64,000 nucleotides of DNA from Raphanus sativus. Lineage: Eukaryota > Streptophyta > Magnoliopsida > Brassicales > Brassicaceae. The stretch's first letter is position 1; each line of letters opens with the position of its first letter. The translations under genes were made by a program, and so were the position numbers. Of this stretch, positions 11,246 to 23,159 are shown in pieces. The DNA lies in assembly GCF_000801105.2 (NCBI RefSeq), contig NC_079514.1, positions 6,758,001 to 6,822,000 of the forward strand. Reading direction: 5' to 3'. The notes beneath the pieces are model-generated. The model was not told the origin of the DNA. It was given only the letters and a program-made list of their open reading frames with translations, and made no database searches.

Positions 11246-13742
11246 TCCAAATGATATAAGAATCTGAAAAATTCTTGTGTTTTCCTAAGGGATGTATCTA
11301 GAGGCTACTGTTGTTATATGGTTAGGTCTTTGTGTTTAATAGGGAGATGAAAAAGATGTTGTCTTAAGGGGTAAATGCGAGTTGCAGTTTGAAAAAAAAA
11401 AAAAAGAGAACCAGACCTGCCTGAAGAATCATGTGACCACTTTTAGGCTTTTAGCCTAAGTATCGGTTTTGTAATCTCTGGGTATGTTATGGAACTAATA
11501 CCAAAGTAGGGGACCAGTTTTATCAATTAAAGAAAAACAAACTTCATTGATGACAATGACTTAATACTCGATATCTTTCTCTTCGTTCTGAGTAACGTGA
11601 CAAATCCAAGAACCACAAGAATCATCCTATCTTTTAGTTTGTAATAGCTGTCTTAACATGGAGCTCTTCAGCTCATGGATTCATTTGGCTATACAATCGT
11701 TGCATTCACATGATTACATCCCTAGTCATTTAGCAAAACCGGTATAGAATCAGCCCAACCAATATAACAATATGATTGGTACTGGTCCTGGTCTCTCCTG
11801 GTCCTAAACTGAGAGATATTATAATCATGAAGAAGGTAAAGTTATAAAATTTAGAGTTATCTGGAAGTTAAAGATTTTGTGAAGTTGATGTGTGGTCCTG
11901 AATTAGAAGAACAGCTAAAATCTTTCCATAAGGATATATCACCTACCTTGAGGTATGGTTTGTGTCATCCACCACCAACTTGTCCATGATTTTAATTTAA
12001 TTTTGTTGACTTTTATTTTTTGTTTCTTCTATTGTAATATACACATCAAACTGGATATAAAAGGTTTTTATTTTTATTTAAATAAGTTTTCTGTTTCTCT
12101 TATATTGTAAAGACTTGGCATTGAAGCATTATCAAATTTACTAATTTAAGGCTCTTCTACTTTCCCATCTGAAAAGTGATATAAGAAAAATACCCCATCT
12201 CATACTTTTTAAAAAAAAATCCCTATTTTTTTACTAAATCATATCGTGTAGACTTAAAATCATAATATTTAATATTAGTTTTCTTTTAAACATCATTTTG
12301 ATTTTGTGGTTTAAACTTTGCCTATTGTATTATTCTAGTTAAGCTAATAAAATTTTTGGTTCGGGAATATTATTTTTCTCAGTACAAAATTGTGTATCGG
12401 ATATGAAACTTTAATTTCAGATTATCTCTTATGTTTTCTGGAGACCAACCATATATTAAAAGGGACAAGACGTTATTCTTTCACGACTATTTCAAACTTT
12501 TTGATAGCGATATGAAACCATTGTTGTTTTATTGGTAAAGAAGAGTAAATGTTGTAAATTAATTTTACTTTAATTGATATAATTATCAATTAGAACATAG
12601 TTTCCCTAAATTTCTTTGACTCATTTTCTACAAACATTTAAGACTTCAACGACTACATAAGAGAAGACACCTTTTGACTGTTTTAAGTAGGCTCGATTTT
12701 TGTTTACCATGTCTCAATCCCTGTTTTAAACAAAGTTGTCAATAATATCATCCACCAATGCAAATATTCAATGTTTTGTTTGAATAAGATATCATTTCCT
12801 TATGGATACTAAGATTATATTATATATGTTGAATTTTTACGTCCAATGTACGATACAATGCTTAACTTTATTATCAAACAAGTGATCATGAAGACCTTAT
12901 ATAAAACGTAAGCAATGTACATTTCTCATGCCATAACATTAATACTAAACACTTATCTAGAGAGTTACAAGATAAACGACGTATTATTTAGGATTTCATG
13001 ACCAAATTCGCGCTAAACTGGGAATAGGGTTTTACTTGCAGGTTAGTTTCATTCATGGCTTAATGAGATCTCCAGGTTCAATACTGCAGGTACATATACT
13101 TTGTTTTTATTGGCTATAGTTTCTATTTCAGTTGGCAAATTATGAAGTTTGAGGACACTAATATTATTAATAATTTTATTATTATATATGGAACCTAAAA
13201 TATTTGATAACTGTTAGTATAAAACAGTGCCTGTCCTACGTCTATGTTTATTAACTTAACATATTTAAGAAAATGTAGTAATTAAGAATTGGTGGTCCGT
13301 GATCTGGTCGGGTTGTAGTGATCCACTGAACCGAAAGAGTTTTCAGCACGTTAATGGTTAATGGCTTAAAACATCTACTAGAAATCTAAATCTAAATTTT
13401 GTAATCTTTTGTTTGATAAAAAAAATGTTCAATTTTTTTTTACCAAAAATGGTTAAATTAATGTAGATACAAGATGGTAGAGTGTTCCAATACATGTTCA
13501 AGTTAATACATCCTCGCCATGTTTAGAGAGTGAAGAGTAAATATGATATGAGATTAATAAGCCACGAAACATAGGATGATAACACATAATATTACAACAA
13601 TTTGGTATATTCGACAAACATATGAATATATGATATCAACCATTGTGATAACGCATGACTTTTCTTGAAAAACAGTCATTTTCCATTTTTCCAAAATGTT
13701 TATTGCTGGTTTGCAACATGCATTTAATATCTTGACGACTTA
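11246..13742. other. Long gene-free AT-rich interval
   Basis: No convincing exon, RNA gene or bounded transposon was found. Around 13006-13050 a short sequence reading MTKFALNWE, stop, then a TTGCAGGTTAG junction resembles the decayed signal-peptide exons at 14.7 and 15.5 kb, but the match is weak. Arabidopsis genes expected between OFP5 and RABA1d are absent. Confidence 0.5.
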
Positions 13743-14593
13743 GAGCATCTCTAATGTATTACTCCAAATTTTATTCCAAAATGGTGCAACTCCAAAATAG
13801 AGTGATGTTTTACTCCAATGTATTACTCCATTTTTGTCTCTAAAAATAGTTAATAATATTCTATACTTATAAAATTTTACCAATTAACCCCAACTGTTTT
13901 ATATTTGCAAAAATGCCTTAAAATATAACTTATTTAAATTAAACATTTATTATTAATAGGTACAAGAAATCATAAAAATAGAATAAAACATAATATATAA
14001 GTTGGTTCAATAATGAACATTAGAATATTTTTTTTCCACAAATGATCAACTAATGCATTTTATAATGAAAAATGAGTTTCTTTATCTTTGATATTCCTAA
14101 ACCGAGTAAGAAAATTTTGAAATCGGGATATTTTCATCTTATGCAGTTTCGATCTCTAGAGTTGAAGTTTCTCTTGTAATTTCAATTGGTGCGTCAAGTT
14201 CACGTTCATCCTTAATTATCATGTTGTGTAAAATTATACATATAGTCATAATGTAATGTAACAATTTTTTTTTCCAAAAACGAATATGTCCTTTCACAAT
14301 AGCGAAACGCGAATGTTAAATTAAATTATTAAATAGTAAAATATCTTGTTTTCATGTTATTATATCATTTTAAAATATTATCTAAATAATAAATGAGAAC
14401 ATTAAAATTTTAAAGGACCATTTCATAAATAAAATAAGTTCAACTCCAAAATGGAATAATGTGTAAGATTATTTCATAAATAGAGTAACCCTAGCTATTA
14501 CTCCATTTTGGAGTTGAAAATAGAGTGGGTTGGAGAAGATTTTACTCCAAAATAATGTTTGGAGTAGAAAATGAAGTAGGGTTGGAGATGCCC
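13743..14593. mobile_element. Harbinger-type element with TTA TSD and transposase remnant
   Basis: The left end GAGCATCTCTAATG and right end GTTGGAGATGCCC are inverted and flanked by TTA (13740-13742, 14594-14596). At about 850 bp it is larger than a typical MITE and contains a recognisable transposase fragment on the minus strand, which fixes the superfamily as PIF/Harbinger. Confidence 0.75.
14036..14249 (-). pseudogene. Harbinger (ALP1-like, DDE_Tnp_4) transposase C-terminal fragment
   Basis: Read from 14249 on the minus strand, the frame gives MTICIILHNMIIKDERELDA, then after a stop and in the same general region RFQNFLTRFRNIKDKETHF and NALVDHLW. These match the conserved CIxLHNMIxEDER and RFxxFLxRxxxIKD...LRNDLIEHLW blocks near the end of plant Harbinger transposases. 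At least two stop codons interrupt it, so it is dead. Confidence 0.75.
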
Positions 14594-14749
14594 TTAGAGA
14601 ATTTTGACTACTACTCATTAAATGCTGAATATATGCGGTCAATATACAGTTTGATTCTTACCTTTTTTACCAAAGGAAGTAGAATCTTTTGGGTCTTTTC
14701 ATAATATAATTAAACTTTTAATTACAGTGTTAAAAATAGAATTTTAGAA

Positions 14750-14807
14750 ATGATTGAATCAAGATTTGTTTTCTTTGCTTTCCTTGCTCTCTGCATTTTA
14801 CCTGCAG
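14750..14807 (+). pseudogene. Orphan signal-peptide exon of a small secreted-peptide gene (copy 1)
   Basis: An ATG opens 19 codons, MIESRFVFFAFLALCILPA, a clean hydrophobic secretion signal, and is followed by a perfect-looking donor (CAG/GTTAGT). This one-signal-exon plus intron layout is typical of cysteine-rich peptide genes (defensin-like, LCR, SCR-like). I see no Cys-rich second exon before the duplicate at 15464, so the gene seems to have lost its mature part. Confidence 0.4.
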
Positions 14808-15463
14808 GTTAGTCTCGTTAGATCTAAATTTAAATGATTTAGAATTTGTTATATTTCAATTTATTTTTTTAACAGAGATTTTTCAAAATTTTATGAGCTC
14901 ATTTAAAAAATAAATATAAGTACATTTTCGAGAGGTTTTCTTTAATTGTTTTTCAAAATTATAACCGTAAAAGCATTTATAATTTTCTTTTTGTTTAGTC
15001 ATAAGAAATAGTTATGATTTTATTATCTTATTTTGTATTTAATTAAATTTAAGATACATTCAAATTTATGTTTTTTATTATTTTGACAAATTTTCAAAAC
15101 AACAAACTAAAAATACAATTTGTTATTTTTATTAAATAATTTTTTTAGATAATTTATATTTTAAAAATGTGAGAATCAAACAACGTTTAATGCTTATGTT
15201 TTTCAGCAGAAATTTGAAATCTTTGGTATATAAATAAATAACAAAAATAAATATTTATATTAAATTAAATTATATTAAAATATAATTTAGTGCTTTAAAA
15301 ATGCATGTGAGAATCTAGTAGCATTAAATGCTTGTCATTTTCAGCAAAATAAGTGAAATATTTAGATATATGTTAAGTTATTAACAAAGAAACATCAAAT
15401 ATTAACCGACACTTCTCATAATCGAATTAAAATTGAATTACAGCGTTAGAAGAGAGTTTTAAG

Positions 15464-15521
15464 AATGTTTAATCCATAATTAGTTTATTTGCCTTCCTTG
15501 CTCTTTCCGTTTTATATGCAG
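15464..15521 (+). pseudogene. Orphan signal-peptide exon, decayed tandem copy (copy 2)
   Basis: It has the same 58-nt length, the same upstream context (TAATTAAA...TTACAG.GTTA) and the same GCAGGTTAGTC donor as the exon at 14750. A TAA at the fifth codon and other changes break the frame, although TTCCTTGCTCT in the hydrophobic core is retained. It is read as a tandem duplicate of copy 1. Confidence 0.4.
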
Positions 15522-15960
15522 GTTAGTCTTGTTAGATATAAGCTGTGATTTACAGTAAGAATGGACTAATGAAAAGAATAGGAAAACAGAACCAACAAAT
15601 ATTTCAAAGTTGTGGAAAAGACCAACAAACCAATAACTCGTTTAGCCTTTTGTTGTAGAAAAAACAATGAATATAAATTGGGTGTTTTTGACATACAATA
15701 CAAAATTTGAATTTTGAAGCCTTGTTCTGAAGTACATTATACTCAACTATCAGCTGGAACATTATTTTCTTTCAGATTATTGATATAAACGGTTTTGAGT
15801 GCCACAATTTCAACTTTTTAGTTCTTTAATTTAAAATATAATCAAGAAACAAATGGAGTATCTGTTTAGATAGACTTTTGTATTGATATATTAGATATTC
15901 ACAAAGAAAAATAACATCACACAGAAAAATAAAATTGAATAAAATAGTTTTTTCTGTAAT

Positions 15961-16000
15961 ATGCATAGACGTATTTTCAAAAAAAAAATGCATAGACGTA
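15961..16000. repeat. Micro-insertion between 13-bp direct repeats
   Basis: ATGCATAGACGTA occurs at 15961-15973 and 15988-16000. The 14 bases between are TTTTCAAAAAAAAA, a poly(A)-ended insert in plus orientation with the same TTTTC-A(n) form as the insert at 17168 read on the other strand. Confidence 0.65.
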
Positions 16001-16203
16001 AAATAGATTGGCAAGAAGGTTTTGTCATCATCCTTAAATTTCACATTTATTGTGTAAATTTTTGACGTAGTTACTAACTTGCTAGTTGGATTTATTATTT
16101 AATAAAAAGAGAATGAAGAGAATAAAGATTTCTTGTTTACCAACAAAAGGAATTGGAAAATTTTAATTAAAAAAACCTACAAGTTGTGTAGCATTGCAAT
16201 TTA

Positions 16204-16914
16204 GAACATCTCTAAAAGACTTTTTATAACTTTAAATATGAAATTTTTTACTTTTCAGAAAATAATTTTAAAATCTCAAATTTAAATTTTGAATAGTGAA
16301 ACTTCAAATATTGAGTATCACTACTAAAAACTTCAAATTTAAAATATCATAATTTTATTTTCATTTGCTCCTCACAATTACAACTACATTTCACATTTAT
16401 AATTTTTAAATATTTTTTATTTATTATTTTAATCCTAAAAGATTATATCTCACAAATATTTCAAAGTTGTTTCATAAATTTAAGTTTTACGCGTAAAAAT
16501 AAAATAAAATTTTAAGATACAATATAAAATATTTTTAAAACTAAATTTAGACAACAACAATGTTACAAAAAAACTTAACAAATGCACTTGCTGATCATAT
16601 ACGAGAGTATTACATAAATAGTTTTTTAGAATAGTATGGTATTTTACTTGTAATTTAATATTTAATTATATATTTCTATGTAAAAGATTTATATTTTAGT
16701 GTAACATTTTTATTTATTAATGTTTTGCAATATTTTTTTTATATTTGCTAGTTATTTATAAAGTTCTATGGATTTAAATTAATTATAACAAATATAAAAA
16801 AATACAGTATAAATATAAATATTTTTGAATTTTTGATTTTGGAAAAGAACACGTTTAAATTTCAACTATGAAATTATGCAAACTTCAAAATAAAATATCT
16901 TTTTGGAAATGTTC
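16204..16914. mobile_element. Tourist/Harbinger-like element with TTA TSD
   Basis: The left end GAACATCTCTAAAAG and right end CTTTTTGGAAATGTTC are inverted and flanked by TTA (16201-16203, 16915-16917). About 711 bp, very AT-rich, no coding capacity seen. Confidence 0.6.
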
Positions 16915-17151
16915 TTATAAATTGATGTTTAGTCCATACGATATAAATGAAAACTAAAGGTGATTTCAAATTTTCAGATTTACAACTAATGATGGGATTT
17001 TGAGGAATCTATTCCTATGTACGTAATGATTAAACAGTTCTATACCTTTAAGAATAACAATGTTAATGGAATTAAGATTAGTGTTTATGTATATCCTTAC
17101 TTGAGCTATCATCTACGTGCTACATTACATAATAGGCTTACACTTATGGTC

Positions 17152-17202
17152 AAATGAATGTTGACTTCTTTTTTTTTTTTGAAAAAAAATGAATGTTGAC
17201 TT
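17152..17202. repeat. Micro-insertion between 16-bp direct repeats
   Basis: AAATGAATGTTGACTT occurs at 17152-17167 and 17187-17202. Between them lies C, a T run, G and A5 (17168-17186). On the minus strand this is TTTTTC followed by poly(A). Confidence 0.65.
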
Positions 17203-17474
17203 ACCACTGGAGAAAATAACTAATCAATTTAATCACATCATGAATAAAGTTTACAGACCTTTTGTTTCGTCTGCTCTCAGCGAATCACAATATACATAGA
17301 AGACAGACTGCAAGTTAACTCTTTATTATTTGGGAAAACATGTTAAGAAAGTTAACTCTTTCTACATCCTAAACAAAAGTTTGGCGCAAATCTTTTCCCA
17401 AAGATTACCACAACAAAGGTTTATGAATGTGTATCAACTTTGAAGTATTACTGTATCGTTTCGTATCAACAAGA

Positions 17475-17546
17475 GCGTCTGTAGTCCAACGGTTAGGATA
17501 ATTGCCTTCCAAGCAATAGACCCGGGTTCGACTCCCGGCAGACGCA
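17475..17546 (+). tRNA. tRNA-Gly (anticodon TCC)
   Basis: 72-nt cloverleaf. The acceptor stem GCGTCTG pairs with CAGACGC, with discriminator A at 17546. The D arm contains AGTCCAACGGTTAGGA. The anticodon stem ATTGC/GCAAT holds loop CTTCCAA with anticodon TCC. The T arm is CCGGG-TTCGACT-CCCGG. There is no intron. A/B-box promoters are intact, so it looks functional. Confidence 0.95.
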
Positions 17547-18481
17547 TTAATTTTAAAATTAAAACTGTTTTTTTAACATTAATGGAGTGGATGGAGTTTA
17601 ACCATGACGTAATTGGTTCGATGCGAAGAGCAGAATGGTTCTCGTTTATGATTCGACAACATATTATGGTTTAGCTCCAGCCTAGAGACGTCTCTCTCAG
17701 TCTCTGTTCTTGAGTTAGGTAGAATATACTTTTTCTTGCTATCAAAAACTCCATAAATTATTTAGACATTTTTCCAAAAAGGTGGTCTTTCGAACTGTAC
17801 AATTTGGATGCTTAATGTTTACACATGGAAAAAGATAGACCACGAGATCGAGCATATCGGCTCCGATGTTCATAAATATAAATCATACTGAACAAAAAAA
17901 AAAAGAATAAACAAGATGACGTTCTGCAAATTCAGCTAATAAAGATGGCTAATCGTCTAATTCTTCATTTTCTAAGAGTTTGATCGGTTGTAGACAGTCT
18001 CAAAAAATATTCATAGATAGTTCAATTGAATAGAAGATTTCATGGTCTACAGCAGAGTACGAAACTCGACATGTAAAAGGATCTAAACTCGATTAAATAG
18101 CAAATGAACTGAAAGTCATTGTCCATCCTCATTCATCAGTACCACTAAAGACTAAATTATGATCGCCGTTTACCAATGTAAACATGGCCACCACCACTTT
18201 GAGATCCTTTTAAGAAAATGAAAAACATTAAACAATAAATGTCGGATATACCCCTAGTTTAGAGGGTAAAAACGCCACAAGACGAATCATCAGGGATTGT
18301 TTGGTCTTTTCATTCAACACATTTATCACCCATACCGTATCAGTTTATTTGTGTGTAAAACGACACAAGTCTTACCCTAGTTTATCAACAGTCTCTGTCT
18401 TTCTGTGTAAATCTAAGAAGAAAACAAACAAAAGTCAAAGTGAAGCTTTGCTTTGCTTTTTCTCCTCGTGAGCAGTGTTTA
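17547..18481. other. Spacer and RABA1d upstream region
   Basis: No gene seen. It holds the presumed promoter and 5' UTR of the RAB GTPase gene; no particular element is asserted. Confidence 0.4.
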
Positions 18482-19323
18482 ATGGCGGGTTACAAAGCGG
18501 ATGATGATTACGATTACCTCTTCAAGGTGGTTCTGATCGGTGATTCGGGCGTTGGAAAGTCCAATCTGCTCTCTCGTTTCACCAGGAACGAGTTTAGCCT
18601 CGAGTCTAAGTCCACGATCGGCGTCGAGTTCGCCACTCGTAGCTTGAATGTTAAGGACAAAGTCATCAAAGCCCAGATTTGGGACACTGCTGGTCAAGAA
18701 AGGTTTGTTTGTGTTGTGTCTCTCTTCTCGATATTCTTCGCCTTTAAGATTGTGGGTCTTTTCATTGTAGATCATAGGACCAGCTTATCTTGAAATGCAA
18801 GCTGATATAATTAAACCTATCATCTTCGTATGAAATTTTGTTGATTACTTTGACCAAATAAGAGCTTTTATATTATTATTATGGTCATTTTTGTAGGTAC
18901 CGTGCGATCACTAGTGCATACTACCGAGGAGCCGTTGGGGCGCTTCTTGTCTACGACGTTACACGACACTCCACATTCGAAAACGTGGAGAGATGGCTTA
19001 GGGAACTCCGTGACCATACCGACCCAAACATAGTCGTCATGCTTTTGGGAAACAAATCCGATCTTCGTCATCTTATAGCGGTTCAAACCGAGGATGCGAA
19101 ATCTTTTGCGGAGAATGAATCACTCTACTTCATGGAGACTTCAGCGCTTGAGTCTACTAACGTCGAGAACGCGTTTACGGAAGTACTTACTCAGATTCAC
19201 CAAGTTGTGAGCAAGAAAGCAATAGAAGCTGGGGATGATTCAAACTCGGGTAATGCTTTTAAAGGAGAGAAGATTGATCTTGATGTCTCTGCTGTGAAGA
19301 AAACCGGTTGCTGCTTGAACTAA
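18482..19323 (+). CDS. RABA1D: Rab11-type small GTPase RABA1d
   Basis: Two exons, 18482-18702 and 18897-19323, give 215 residues. All GTPase boxes are present: GDSGVGKS (residues 20-27), switch I Thr45, WDTAGQER (67-74), NKSD, ETSAL. The C-terminus is KKTGCCLN, a double-Cys geranylgeranylation site. The RabA1 group, the plant Rab11 relatives, controls traffic between the trans-Golgi/recycling endosome and plasma membrane. A longer open frame begins upstream at 18440, but [15 protein letters not shown] is the conserved family start. The intron splits the codon after WDTAGQE, the usual place in plant Rabs. It lies just upstream of NRAMP5 on the same strand, as in At4g18800-At4g18790, which supports RABA1d rather than another A1 member. 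Confidence 0.88.
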
Positions 19324-20184
19324 AGACTCGTTAGTTCCTTGGTTGTTTGTGGGGTTTGGTCAGTGTCCTCTTTTTCTTACCTCTACTTTATTTTTTTGTT
19401 TGAAGATGTTTACTTTTCTTTAGGAAACAACTATGTTATATGCTTTTGATGTGCTTTTCTTGAAAATTGCTTGGCTTTGGTCTGACTCTGTATCGATTGA
19501 GGGATTTAGTAATTTAACCCGTTGTGGTCTGATTATTTTAACAAATTTGTTATTTTATTATAAATTATAAGAATTATATGTTAAATCATTTATCTTGGAC
19601 CAAAAAAATACCTTAAAATCATTTATAACCAATAACTCTATGTATTTTAGGAAGAATAAGATTAATGATTGTTGGTTCTATTTTCCGCACAACATTGATC
19701 TGCTCTGTCTAGCTATTCTATTTGCATTTTGCTATAGATTTTATGTAAGTTTGTCTATAATAATCAGTATAATTGATAATATACCGAATTTACTTGGACT
19801 TGAACCGCATATCTTTTTGTGCAAAAAGTATTGTAGTATTGTCGAATTCTAAATAATGGACTAATAAGGCTTCTACCGATCTGTGCTATGCTTCTCATTT
19901 TGTTTTGCTTGAAAATTGGTTAACCGGCCGGTCCCCGTCTATGGTTGGTGACTTCGTTCAGCTTGTTTTCTTCACAATCCGTAAAAATCTCTAAACCAAC
20001 AATTATTCTGCTAAATTTTCTTGAATTAACAACTAATAATAGAAATCATCGACAACATTTATAATTCATTTTTAGAAAATTCAATTTAATTTTTTTTGGT
20101 CATTTGACTTTTCTTGACTTCTAACCTGTAAAAAAATCACAATCGTCAGTAACGCCAAAAAAAAAAAAAACCGTTACAAAAAAC
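19324..20184. other. Intergenic between RABA1d and NRAMP5
   Basis: AT-rich, no gene seen. It should contain the RABA1d 3' UTR and the NRAMP5 promoter. Confidence 0.4.
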
Positions 20185-22373
20185 ATGACGGATCCAACCG
20201 TTTCCCGCCAAGTCAACAGCCCGCTGAAACGTAACGAAAGTAACGGCGAATTCAAACGTCTCCTACTTCCTGAGGATCCTAGCCAATCAACGGCTGAACT
20301 ACCGGAGAATCAGGTACTGACCGTAGAAGAAGACGAAGGAGAAGCCCACTTAGACTCTGTTCCTCCCTTCTCGTGGGCGAAGCTATGGAAATTCACGGGA
20401 CCCGGTTTCCTCATGAGCATAGCGTTTCTAGACCCTGGAAACATCGAAGGGGATCTACAAGCAGGAGCCGTGGCTGGGTACTCGCTTCTGTGGCTTCTTC
20501 TGTGGGCGACGCTGATGGGACTTCTGATGCAGCTTCTCTCGGCTCGGATCGGTGTGGCCACGGGTCGGCACCTGGCGGAGATTTGCAGGAGCGAGTACCC
20601 GTCGTGGGCGAGGATTTTGCTTTGGTTCATGGCGGAGGTTGCTTTGATCGGAGCTGATATTCAGGAAGTCATCGGAAGCGCGATCGCTCTTCAGATCTTG
20701 ACGCGTGGGTTTTTGCCTATTTGGGCCGGTGTTATCTTCACGTCGTTTGATTGGTAAGCAAGTCAGGTTAAAAATTGGTGATATTATGATCTAATGTGTT
20801 TTATTTTCTCATGTCGTTTTCTTGGTAAGAAATTTAGGTTAAAATTGATGATATTCTCTATCTTTTGATGTGTGTTATTGTAGCATGTAGTTTGATTGGT
20901 GAGCAAGTTAGGTCAAAATTCCTGATTCTCTCTATCTTTCATTGTGTTTTTGTATTATGTCCTTTGTTGTGTAAGCAAGTTAGGTCAAAATTGGTGACAT
21001 TCTCTCTATCTTTTGATTTGTGTTTTTGTATCATTGCCATTGATTGGTAAGCAAGTTAGGTCGAAATTGATGCTAGTCCCTATTTTATGTGTTCTTGTGA
21101 AATAGCTTCTTGATTTAAGTTCATATCAAGATGAATTGAAGAGAATCATATGCTTATGCTGACTCTTGTGAAATAACAGCTTCTTGATTTCGTATTTGGA
21201 GAAGTGTGGGATGAGGAAACTAGAAGGTCTTTTCGCGGTTTTGATCGCAACAATGGCTCTTTCGTTTGCTTGGATGTTCAATGAAACTAAGCCGAGCGGA
21301 CAAGAACTAATAATAGGTACTTCAAAATTTTAAGAATATGGCATTGTCTTTTATTGATACAATTTCTTGATTTTTTTTTCTTTCTTTCTTTTAATGACTT
21401 GAAAGGCATTATTGTGCCAAAGCTCGGATCAAAGACAATCAGACAAGCCGTTGGAGTCGTAGGATGCGTAATAACCCCTCACAACGTATTCTTGCATTCC
21501 GCTTTAGTGCAGTCAAGGAAGACAAACCCAAAGGACATAAACAGAGTTCAAGAAGCTCTCAACTACTATAACATCGAATCAACCGCCGCGCTTTTCGTCT
21601 CTTTCATGATCAATCTCTTTGTAACCGCGGTTTTCGCTAAAGGTTTTTATGGAACCAAGCAAGCTGATAGTATAGGACTAGTTAACGCGGGACACTACCT
21701 ACAGGAGAAGTATGGCGGAGGGGTTTTCCCGATACTTTACATCTGGGGGATCGGTTTGTTAGCTGCTGGACAGAGTAGTACCATAACGGGGACTTACGCT
21801 GGACAGTTTATAATGGAAGGGTTCTTAGATCTTCAGATGGAGCAATGGCTTTCAGCTTTTATAACAAGAAGCTTTGCCATTGTGCCAACTATGGTTGTAG
21901 CTCTTATGTTTAATACATCAGAAGGGTCGCTCGATGTTTTAAACGAATGGCTTAACATTCTTCAGTCGATGCAGATTCCTTTCGCTGTTATTCCTCTTTT
22001 GACTATGGTTTCTAATGAACATATCATGGGTGTCTTCAAAATAGGACCTTCTCTTGAGGTAAGCTTGTTTTGTTTTGTTTTCTTTTATCTTTCTTTTTTT
22101 AGTTGTAATGTGGATTGTAACGAGTCAGTTTTTGGATTGTTGCAGAAGCTAGCGTGGACCGTGGCGGTGTTTGTGATGATGATAAATGGGTATCTTCTTC
22201 TTGATTTCTTCATGGCTGCAGCGAACGGTTTTTTTGTTGGGTGTCTAGTTTTGGGTGGAGTGGTTTCGTACGTCGTTTTCATCATTTATCTTGTTTCATA
22301 TAGAAGCTCACAATCATCTTCTTGGTCGAGCTTAGAAATGTCGTCACAGAGAGTTGTTTCCACGGAGACGTAG
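20185..22373 (+). CDS. NRAMP5: NRAMP-family divalent metal transporter, NRAMP5-like
   Basis: Four exons (20185-20753, 21180-21316, 21406-22058, 22146-22373) give 528 residues. After a hydrophilic N-terminus with an acidic dileucine ExxxLL (residues 22-27), the protein is a multi-pass membrane carrier. The TM1 metal motif DPGN is at 83-86, the TM6 region reads [12 protein letters not shown] around 256-267, and the consensus transport stretch [13 protein letters not shown] follows. NRAMPs move Mn, Fe and other divalent ions with protons; dileucine-bearing plant members sit on the tonoplast or endomembranes. The TM6 Met of the usual MPH motif is Thr259 here. The first intron contains tandem copies of the exon-intron junction. 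Position next to RABA1d and CESA8 matches At4g18790. Confidence 0.88.
20748..21200 (+). repeat. ~73-bp tandem repeat spanning the NRAMP5 first intron and its splice sites
   Basis: Degenerate copies of TTGATTGGTAAGCAAGTTAGGTCAAAATTG recur with GT positions at 20754 (the real donor), 20825, 20899, 20971 and 21047, a period of 71-76 bp. The acceptor side is also duplicated: TGTGAAAT...AGCTTCTTGATTT occurs near 21096 and again at 21168 (the true acceptor), about 72 bp apart. Thus several donor-like and acceptor-like sites line up in one intron. Confidence 0.8.
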
Positions 22374-22724
22374 AAAACTAGAACTTTTACTGACGCTTGG
22401 AATTTTTCAGCCCTGAAGAACACACATTTGAGCAAAGATAGAAACGGTTTGGTCGGTTTTTGAGTTGATGGTTCTGCTGCATTTGTGCTCGATGGCTGGA
22501 TTTCAGACAGTACAGCAGAGGCAAACTGAGTTGTAAGATTAGGGAAAGATCGAATGGGATAAATTTGTAGATTGATTTATTGAATTTGTAATGTAACATT
22601 GCACATATGGAGTAGAATTTATTTAAAAGACGTTGAACAGTAATCAACAAAGAAGCGGTTAACCAGAAGAAGAAAAAAAAACAGAGAAGTGTGTGAGTAG
22701 TTGTGTCTGTTAATTTGAATGTTT

Positions 22725-22776
22725 GACTGATCATTTGCTGTTGATCAAAACAAAAAAAAAAGACTGATCATTTGCT
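22725..22776. repeat. Micro-insertion between 15-bp direct repeats
   Basis: GACTGATCATTTGCT occurs at 22725-22739 and 22762-22776. The insert is GTTGATCAAAAC followed by poly(A). Confidence 0.65.
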
Positions 22777-23152
22777 TATGTGTGTTATTTTGTATATTGC
22801 TCATAATTTACATTACTATAAAAACATTCCGGACCCGTTCCAAAAATTAGCCAAATCTTTATATGCTAATTATTTTAAAATTATATAATACATTTAAAAA
22901 TGTTGACGTGATGGAGAAAAGTATGGTGACGCTTAGGAGGCAAGCAATTATCTGCCGATGGTTAGAGACAAGTAACATCATGTTTCACATCAGACACACT
23001 AACTTAACAGAAACTTTCCTTCACTTTCCCGCAAAATCTTCTTCATGCCCAACTAAACAATGTCTGTTTTAGCTAGCCGTCAGCTTTCTTAGGGAAAAGA
23101 AAAAACTGGTGAACGATAGAAACTTCTCAACTTCCGATTTTTTCACCAATCC

Positions 23153-23159
23153 ACCAAAC
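23153..23159 (+). promoter_or_regulatory. SMRE/AC-like MYB46/83 site upstream of CESA8
   Basis: ACCAAAC fits the secondary-wall MYB responsive consensus ACC(A/T)A(A/C)(T/C). It lies 141 bp before the CESA8 start codon. Secondary-wall CESA genes are known targets of MYB46/MYB83, but a 7-bp match can arise by chance. Confidence 0.3.

Noticed and set aside
20310..20657. Open frames overlapping NRAMP5 exon 1 on both strands
   Set aside because: They are shadows of a GC-rich conserved exon; only the plus frame encodes the transporter.
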